From assembly GCA_022820805.1 (NCBI GenBank), contig JAJEEV010000009.1, forward strand, positions 1 to 64,000: a DNA stretch of 64,000 nucleotides, written 5' to 3'. The first letter of the stretch is position 1; each line of letters starts with the position of its first letter. The notes beneath the pieces are model-generated. The model was not told the DNA's origin and did no database searches. It worked only from the letters and a program-made list of their open reading frames with translations. Below are positions 59,237 to 64,000 of the stretch, piece by piece. This DNA is from Acidimicrobiia bacterium. GTDB taxonomy: Bacteria > Actinomycetota > Acidimicrobiia > Acidimicrobiales > Aldehydirespiratoraceae. The translations under genes and the position numbers were made by a program.

Positions 59237-61384
59237 GTGTTAGCCAGACTGCGTCCAACCGAACGGGTATGCGTCGCGGTTCTCGGCGCGCTCGCGGTGG
59301 CTTGGATCGTCGGCGCGCTTGCCCGTCGGGAGTTGTTCTTCGACCCGGTGCTGTTCGGCCTCGGCTCCGGCGCCATCATCGCCGCGCTGGCCATCGGGCT
59401 GGTCGTGGCCTTCCGGGCATCGGGGGTCATCAACTTCGGTCACGGCGCCATCGCCACCTACGTGACCTACGTGTACGTCTCGCTGGTCGGCGACGGCCAG
59501 TACCCCGTGCCGCCGATACCCAACCCGCTGGCACCCATCGAGGGCATCGCCGGAATCGAGATCGTCGACTTCCCGACCTTCATCAGCCTGGGCGACCCGA
59601 TGGGCAAGGCGCCCGCGCTGGTGATCGCGCTGGCCACCGCCGCGGTCCTCGGGCTCATCGCCCATTTCGCCATCTTCCGCCCGCTGCGGTACGCCCCGGT
59701 GCTGGCCAAGGTGATCGCATCGGTCGGGATCATGCTGTTCCTTCAGGCCGCGGTGGTGCTTCGTTTCGGGGCACGGGCCAAGGCGACCGAGCCGATCTTC
59801 CCCGACGACCCGGTCGACATCCTGGGGGCACGGGTCGGTCAGGATCGCCTCTGGGTGCTGGGCACCGTCATCGTCATCACCGCCGCGCTGTGGGTGCTGT
59901 TCCGCTTCACCCGCTTCGGGATCGCCACCCGGGCCGGTGCCGAGAACGAGCGGTTCACCACGCTGCTGGGCTTCAACGCCGACTTCCAGGCGGGCGTCAG
60001 CTGGGTGATGGCCTCGGTGCTGGCCGGTCTGGTGGGGATCCTGGTGGCGCCCATCACCGGCGTGACCCCCAACTTCTTCACCGTGCTGCTCATCTCATCG
60101 CTGGGAGCGGCGCTCATCGGGAGGATGTCGTCGTTCGTTATCGCCGCGGCCGCGGGCCTGATGCTGGGCGTCGTCGACCAGGAGCTGTTCCGCCTGGAAC
60201 TGGAGTGGGGCTGGATACCGGACATCGGTATCCGGAGGGCGCTCCCGTTCGTGGTGATCGCGCTGGCCATGGTGGCCCGGGGCGAGTCGCTGCCGTCGCG
60301 GGGCGCGCTCACGGTGGAGCGGCTGCCCGAGGCGTACGTGCCGCGCATCACCCGCGGCCGGATGGTCGGTTACGGGATCCTGCTCGCGGCGGCGTTCTGG
60401 CTGACCGTGTTCGCGCCCTTCCAGTACCGCGCCGGCATGCAGAACTCCATGATCGGGGTGATCCTGGCCCTGTCGCTGGTGGTGGTGACCGGCTACGTGG
60501 GCCAGATCTCGCTGATGCAGATGGCCCTGGCCGGTATCGGCGCCTTCTCGGTGGCGTCCTTCGGCACCCAGGCCGGAATGCCCCTGTTCATCTCACTGCC
60601 GCTGGCGGTGGCATCCGGTGTCGGGTTCGGCCTGATCGCAGCCATCCCGTCGCTGCGAACCCGCGGCGCCAGCCTGGCCATCGTCACGCTGGCCAGCGGA
60701 CTGGCCATGGGCGAGATCTTCTTCTCGCGCCCCGGATGGTTCGGTCTCGACCGCGGCGTCAAGACCACCGACCCTCCGGTGCTGTTCGGCATCGAGTTCG
60801 GGCCCAACAGCGACTTCATCTTCGGCGACGGCAAGATCCCCACCGGCGGGTACGGGCTGTTCCTTCTGGTGGTGGGTGCACTGTGCTGCATCTCGGTGAT
60901 GCGATTGCGACGGTCGCGCCTGGGCGAGCAGATGCTGGCGGTGCGGGCCAATGAGCGGGCCGCGGCCGCGGCCGGCGTGAACGTGGCCGCCATCAAGCTG
61001 TCGGCATTCGCCATATCGAGCGTCTTCGCCGCTCTGGGCGGTGCGCTCATCGCGTTCAACGTGGGCACCTACGGCACCGACACGTTCGGGATCTTCGCCT
61101 CGCTGACCGTGCTCGCCTTCGCCTACCTCGGCGGTATCAGCACTATCGGCGGGGCCATCACGGCGGGGACGCTGTTCTCGGAGGGCATCGGCATCGTCGT
61201 CACCAACGAGTGGTTCATCGACGTGGGGCCCTACACCGCCTATGTGGCCGGGTTCTTCCTGATCGGCACCGCCGTCTACAACAACGAGGGCATCGACGGA
61301 TTCCAGCGCAGGCAGTTCCACCAGCTGGGTCGGTGGCTGAGCCGCGGTCGAGGCCGTAGCGTGACGGAGACCTCCGATGTCTGA
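59237..61384 (+). CDS. Liv-type ABC permease, LivH-LivM fusion
   Basis: 715 residues with two permease domains of the branched-chain-amino-acid type. The first half (1-350) has the LivH-like GVINFGHGAIATYV (about 63-76) and ends with a short inter-domain stretch. The second half (about 370-690) has LivM motifs GYVGQISLMQMALAGIGAF and GAALIAFNVG. LivH and LivM are normally separate; here one chain supplies both. GTG 59237 follows GGAGGG by 6 nt. Its stop overlaps livG by 8 bp. Confidence 0.9.
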   Translation: MLARLRPTERVCVAVLGALAVAWIVGALARRELFFDPVLFGLGSGAIIAALAIGLVVAFRASGVINFGHGAIATYVTYVYVSLVGDGQYPVPPIPNPLAPIEGIAGIEIVDFPTFISLGDPMGKAPALVIALATAAVLGLIAHFAIFRPLRYAPVLAKVIASVGIMLFLQAAVVLRFGARAKATEPIFPDDPVDILGARVGQDRLWVLGTVIVITAALWVLFRFTRFGIATRAGAENERFTTLLGFNADFQAGVSWVMASVLAGLVGILVAPITGVTPNFFTVLLISSLGAALIGRMSSFVIAAAAGLMLGVVDQELFRLELEWGWIPDIGIRRALPFVVIALAMVARGESLPSRGALTVERLPEAYVPRITRGRMVGYGILLAAAFWLTVFAPFQYRAGMQNSMIGVILALSLVVVTGYVGQISLMQMALAGIGAFSVASFGTQAGMPLFISLPLAVASGVGFGLIAAIPSLRTRGASLAIVTLASGLAMGEIFFSRPGWFGLDRGVKTTDPPVLFGIEFGPNSDFIFGDGKIPTGGYGLFLLVVGALCCISVMRLRRSRLGEQMLAVRANERAAAAAGVNVAAIKLSAFAISSVFAALGGALIAFNVGTYGTDTFGIFASLTVLAFAYLGGISTIGGAITAGTLFSEGIGIVVTNEWFIDVGPYTAYVAGFFLIGTAVYNNEGIDGFQRRQFHQLGRWLSRGRGRSVTETSDV

Positions 61385-62138
61385 CACCGTTCTCGCCACC
61401 AGCGGACTCACCGTGCGCTTCGGCGGCCTGCTGGCCGTCAACGACGTGTCGCTGGAATGCCGCCGGGGACGGCTGACCGGGTTGATCGGACCCAATGGCG
61501 CGGGCAAGACGACCTTCATCGACGCCATCACCGGCTTCCTGCCCAACAACTCGAAGGGATCAGTGGTTCTGGAGGGGGAGGAGGTCTTCGGACGCTCGCC
61601 CCATGTGCTGTCCCACGACGGACTCACCCGGACCTGGCAGACGCTGGAGCTCTTCGACGACATCACGGTGCGCTCCAACCTCGACGTGGCCAGCCGGCGC
61701 CTCACCCTCGGAGGCGCCCTGGCCGACTACTTCCGGCCCCGCAGGCGCGAAGAGAGGGTGGAGGAGGTGCTCGACCTGCTGAACCTGGGCGACATCGCCG
61801 AGCGCCAGCCCCGCGAGCTGTCCCAGGGGCAGCGCAAGCTGGTGGGTGTGGGGCGGGCCCTGGTGGCGGAGTCGTCGAAGATCCTGCTGCTGGACGAGCC
61901 CGCGGCCGGCCTCGACAAGGCCGAGACCGAGTGGTTCGGCGCCCAGCTGAGGCACCTCGTGGATCAGGGCTACACCATGCTGCTGGTCGACCACGACATG
62001 GGGCTGGTGCTCAACGTTTGCGACTACATCCACATGCTGGTGTTCGGCCAGTTGACGGCCTCGGGCACCCCCGACGAGATGCGCAACAACCCCGAGGTAA
62101 TCGCGGCCTACCTGGGCCACAGCGGGGTCGAGTCATGA
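61377..62138 (+). CDS. livG: ABC transporter ATP-binding protein LivG
   Basis: 253 residues with Walker A IGPNGAGKTTFID, Q-loop TRTWQTLELFDD, signature LSQGQRKLVGVGRAL, Walker B ILLLDEPAAGLD and switch His VDHDMGLV. The TRTWQTLELFDDITVRSNL segment is typical of LivG. It couples ATP hydrolysis to import through the fused permease. Translationally coupled at both ends of the permease-livF stretch. Its ATG has GGAG upstream. Confidence 0.92.
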   Translation: MSDTVLATSGLTVRFGGLLAVNDVSLECRRGRLTGLIGPNGAGKTTFIDAITGFLPNNSKGSVVLEGEEVFGRSPHVLSHDGLTRTWQTLELFDDITVRSNLDVASRRLTLGGALADYFRPRRREERVEEVLDLLNLGDIAERQPRELSQGQRKLVGVGRALVAESSKILLLDEPAAGLDKAETEWFGAQLRHLVDQGYTMLLVDHDMGLVLNVCDYIHMLVFGQLTASGTPDEMRNNPEVIAAYLGHSGVES

Positions 62139-62175
62139 GCCGGCGGCCAGTCATGGTGGGAGTCGAGTCATGAGC
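62127..62175 (+). repeat. 35-bp-spaced direct repeat at the livG/livF junction
   Basis: GTCGAGTCATGAGC occurs at 62127-62140, where it contains the livG stop in an ATGA, and again at 62162-62175, where it holds the livF start. This looks like a short tandem duplication that separated an ancestral ATGA-coupled stop/start by 35 bp. Confidence 0.5.
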
Positions 62176-62892
62176 GAGCGCCTCCTGACCATCGAGAACC
62201 TCGACACCGGATACGACGGCGTGGCCGTGGTGCGCGGTCTGAGCCTGCACGTCGACGCGGGCGAGGTGGTCGCGTTGCTGGGACCCAACGGTGCGGGCAA
62301 GACCACCACGCTGATGACGATCTCGGGCATGGGCCAGATCCTGGACGGCTCGGTGACCATCATGGGCCGGCCGGTGCCGCGGCTGCGCCAGGCCCACCGG
62401 GTGGCCCGCTGGGGTGTGATCCACGTGCCCGAGAACCGGGGCCTGCTGTACCAGCTGACCGTGCGCGAGAACCTCCAGCTGGCCAAGACCAGCGGCAAGG
62501 TCGACATCGACCGGGCCGTCGACTTCTTCCCCGCCCTCGGCCCGTTGATGAACCGCAGGGGCGGGCTGCTCAGCGGCGGCGAGCAGCAGATGCTCGTCCT
62601 CGGCCGGGCCATCGTGGCCGAGCCCAAGCTGATGATGGTCGACGAGATGAGCCTGGGCCTGGCCCCGGTCATCTATGAGGAGCTGATGCCGGTGGTACGC
62701 CGTATCGCCGACGAGACCGGCGCCGGGGTGCTGCTGGTGGAACAGCACGTGGACCTGGCCCTGGAGGTGTCCGACCGGGGCTACGTGCTCAACCACGGCG
62801 ACCTGGTGATGCAGGGAGACGCGCGTGACCTGCTGGCCGACCGGGCCCTGCTCGACGCCAGCTACCTGGGTGTCGAATCGCTGGAGGCCTGA
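62170..62892 (+). CDS. livF: ABC transporter ATP-binding protein LivF
   Basis: 240 residues. Walker A LGPNGAGKTTTLM, Q-loop VPENRGLLYQLTV, signature LLSGGEQQMLVLGRAI, Walker B LMMVDEMSLGLAP and switch His VEQHVDLAL are present. The EMSLGLAP form of Walker B is the LivF hallmark. It pairs with LivG to power the fused permease. Separated from livG by 31 bp as a result of the small duplication. Confidence 0.92.
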   Translation: MSERLLTIENLDTGYDGVAVVRGLSLHVDAGEVVALLGPNGAGKTTTLMTISGMGQILDGSVTIMGRPVPRLRQAHRVARWGVIHVPENRGLLYQLTVRENLQLAKTSGKVDIDRAVDFFPALGPLMNRRGGLLSGGEQQMLVLGRAIVAEPKLMMVDEMSLGLAPVIYEELMPVVRRIADETGAGVLLVEQHVDLALEVSDRGYVLNHGDLVMQGDARDLLADRALLDASYLGVESLEA

Positions 62893-62915
62893 CGGCCTGG
62901 CTGACGATCGCCGGG

Positions 62916-64000
62916 TTAGTCGAGCAGGCCGGGAACCGCTTCGAGTTGCCGGGTCAAGAACCGCTGGAACTCCCACAGGGGGCGCTCCAGCGGAGAGATC
63001 GGACTGCGGGCGCCGAACGAGCTGCGGATTCGCATGAGGTTGACGATGGTCTCGTCCTCGTCGAGGGTGCCCTCCATCTGCTCTGCCATGTTCTCGGCCC
63101 AGAAGGCGGCTGGATCCGCATCGCCCAGGAAGTCAGGGTGGACGGCGACGGAGTAGCGCACCCTGGTTCGGTCGATGGTGTCAGGTTGGAAGGTCAGGAA
63201 CGAGCTCTGCGTGGGGGACACGGCCAGGAACGAGTTGGGAAAGATGCCGATCTGGAAGAACGCGTCGCGCTTGTCCTCGGGAACCGCCATGTCGCTCAGA
63301 GCCTGCATTCCTGATTCGGGGGTGGCCTTGAGGTCGTGGAATGTGAAGTTGGCTGAGGTCTGCTCGCCGAATTCCATGGCCTGCAGGGGTCCGACGTAGG
63401 GCAGGAACGTCTCGGGGTGGACCATGAAGGTGTGGAGGCTCTCTATGAAGTTCTCGACGAAGGCCTTCCAGTTGGTCGAGAACGTGCGCTCACCGGAGTT
63501 GAGGATGATGTGATCGGTCAGCCCGAATCCCTCCAGGACCGACGGCAGGCCGGCCGCGTAGCGTTCCAGCGGCTCGGCCGAGTCGTTCAGGGACACGAAC
63601 ACCAGCCCGTGCATCGTCTCCGTCCTCAATGCGTGCAGGCCTCGCCCGGTGATGTCGAATCCGTTCATGTACGGAGCGGCCAGCAGGCTCCCGTCCGTGC
63701 CGTAGGTCCATCCGTGGTACGGGCACTCGATCCGGCTGACGTTGCCGCAACCCATGAGGAGATGCGACATCCGGTGCAGGCAGACGTTGGGGAACGCCTG
63801 CAGGGTCCCGTCGCGCTGGCGGAGCACGATGATGGGCTCACCCGCGACCTCGAGCGTCAGGTAGTCGCCCGCATCGGGAAGCTCGGCCGCCCGGCAGACC
63901 CCTGTCCAGTGGGGCCGGAGCACGTGCTCCTGCTCGAGTTCGTAGAGTTCGGAGGACCGGTACGCAGCTGGAGGCAGTGTCAGGGCTTCGGTGAGAGGTC
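62916..64000 (-). CDS. Rieske non-haem iron oxygenase, alpha-type (N-terminus off window)
   Basis: Open from the right edge of the window to a stop at 62916, giving at least 361 residues; the visible start-like GTG at 63923 lies inside the conserved N-terminal region (YRSSELYELEQEHVL precedes it), so the true start is outside. Rieske ligands are in CLHRMSHLL and CPYHGW. The iron site is ENFIESLHTFMVHP, of the choline monooxygenase/carnitine-oxygenase or ring-hydroxylating type. It is convergent with the Liv-type transporter. Substrate is unknown; carnitine-, betaine- or aromatic-type compounds fit the family. A reductase partner is not seen. Confidence 0.85.
   Translation of the reverse strand, partial: PLTEALTLPPAAYRSSELYELEQEHVLRPHWTGVCRAAELPDAGDYLTLEVAGEPIIVLRQRDGTLQAFPNVCLHRMSHLLMGCGNVSRIECPYHGWTYGTDGSLLAAPYMNGFDITGRGLHALRTETMHGLVFVSLNDSAEPLERYAAGLPSVLEGFGLTDHIILNSGERTFSTNWKAFVENFIESLHTFMVHPETFLPYVGPLQAMEFGEQTSANFTFHDLKATPESGMQALSDMAVPEDKRDAFFQIGIFPNSFLAVSPTQSSFLTFQPDTIDRTRVRYSVAVHPDFLGDADPAAFWAENMAEQMEGTLDEDETIVNLMRIRSSFGARSPISPLERPLWEFQRFLTRQLEAVPGLLD

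Noticed and set aside
1-64000. CRISPR arrays, tRNA or rRNA genes
   Set aside because: No regularly spaced repeats, no cloverleaf-type or rRNA-like sequence was recognised on either strand by reading.

Overview
The window is GC-rich (about 70 percent by eye) chromosomal DNA with dense, often overlapping genes. It most likely comes from an uncultured or little-studied actinobacterium, with Acidimicrobiia-type lineages a plausible home. Supporting features are a HelD-type RNA polymerase helicase, an F420-dependent LLM-type oxidoreductase, a DtxR/IdeR-type regulator, a full-length Lhr helicase, a UroD/HemY pair, GTG and TTG starts joined to upstream stops by 4-bp overlaps, and repeated TANNNT-N6/7-start leaderless promoter signatures. 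The lineage is inferred from gene content; no rRNA or tRNA gene is present to confirm it.

Region 1 (1-3600) is accessory. The right end of an IS3-family element sits inside a DUF4007 gene, which lies downstream of a DndA/SspA-type cysteine desulfurase. I read this as the broken edge of a DNA phosphorothioation-type defence locus. A coiled-coil membrane-anchored small protein with a near-consensus promoter and an ankyrin-repeat protein follow. Region 2 (3600-21800) is mostly minus-strand housekeeping and envelope genes: aldehyde dehydrogenase, DUF2339 membrane protein and SDR; then UroD, HemY, a class III nucleotide cyclase, an Lnt-like nitrilase lacking its nucleophilic Cys, a GT4 glycosyltransferase, a methyltransferase and an alpha/alpha-toroid protein. 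Patatin, HelD and an orphan ABC ATPase complete it.

Region 3 (21800-35780) is the most interesting part, a catabolic supercluster in three transcription units. A leftward unit encodes a PanB-like protein, two TRZ/ATZ-type amidohydrolases and a Rieske oxygenase. A divergent rightward unit encodes an aldo/keto reductase, an enolase-superfamily dehydratase and an XRE-cupin regulator. A second leftward unit encodes a Tat-exported lipoprotein binding protein, an ATPase, a fused double permease, a two-subunit Rieske dioxygenase and a PhyH-type oxygenase. The same inverted repeat, TTTGAT-N3-ATCAAA, occurs at the shared divergent promoter and upstream of the transporter operon. This suggests one regulon for uptake, ring oxygenation, hydrolytic deamination and side-chain degradation of an unknown, perhaps N-heterocyclic, compound.

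Region 4 (35780-53000) holds a DtxR-type regulator, an LLM oxidoreductase, Lhr (with an in-frame palindromic insertion), a DegT/RfbH-like enzyme with His in the Lys position, a MacB-type ABC exporter with two paralogous permeases, and a 2-oxoacid dehydrogenase E1 (alpha-beta fusion) with E2. Region 5 (53000-64000) holds an SDR-CocE esterase-SDR operon, a tandem-duplicated Lrp-type regulator, a branched-chain-amino-acid-type (Liv) ABC transporter with a fused LivH-LivM permease, and a Rieske oxygenase running off the right edge. No tRNA, rRNA or CRISPR array was seen.
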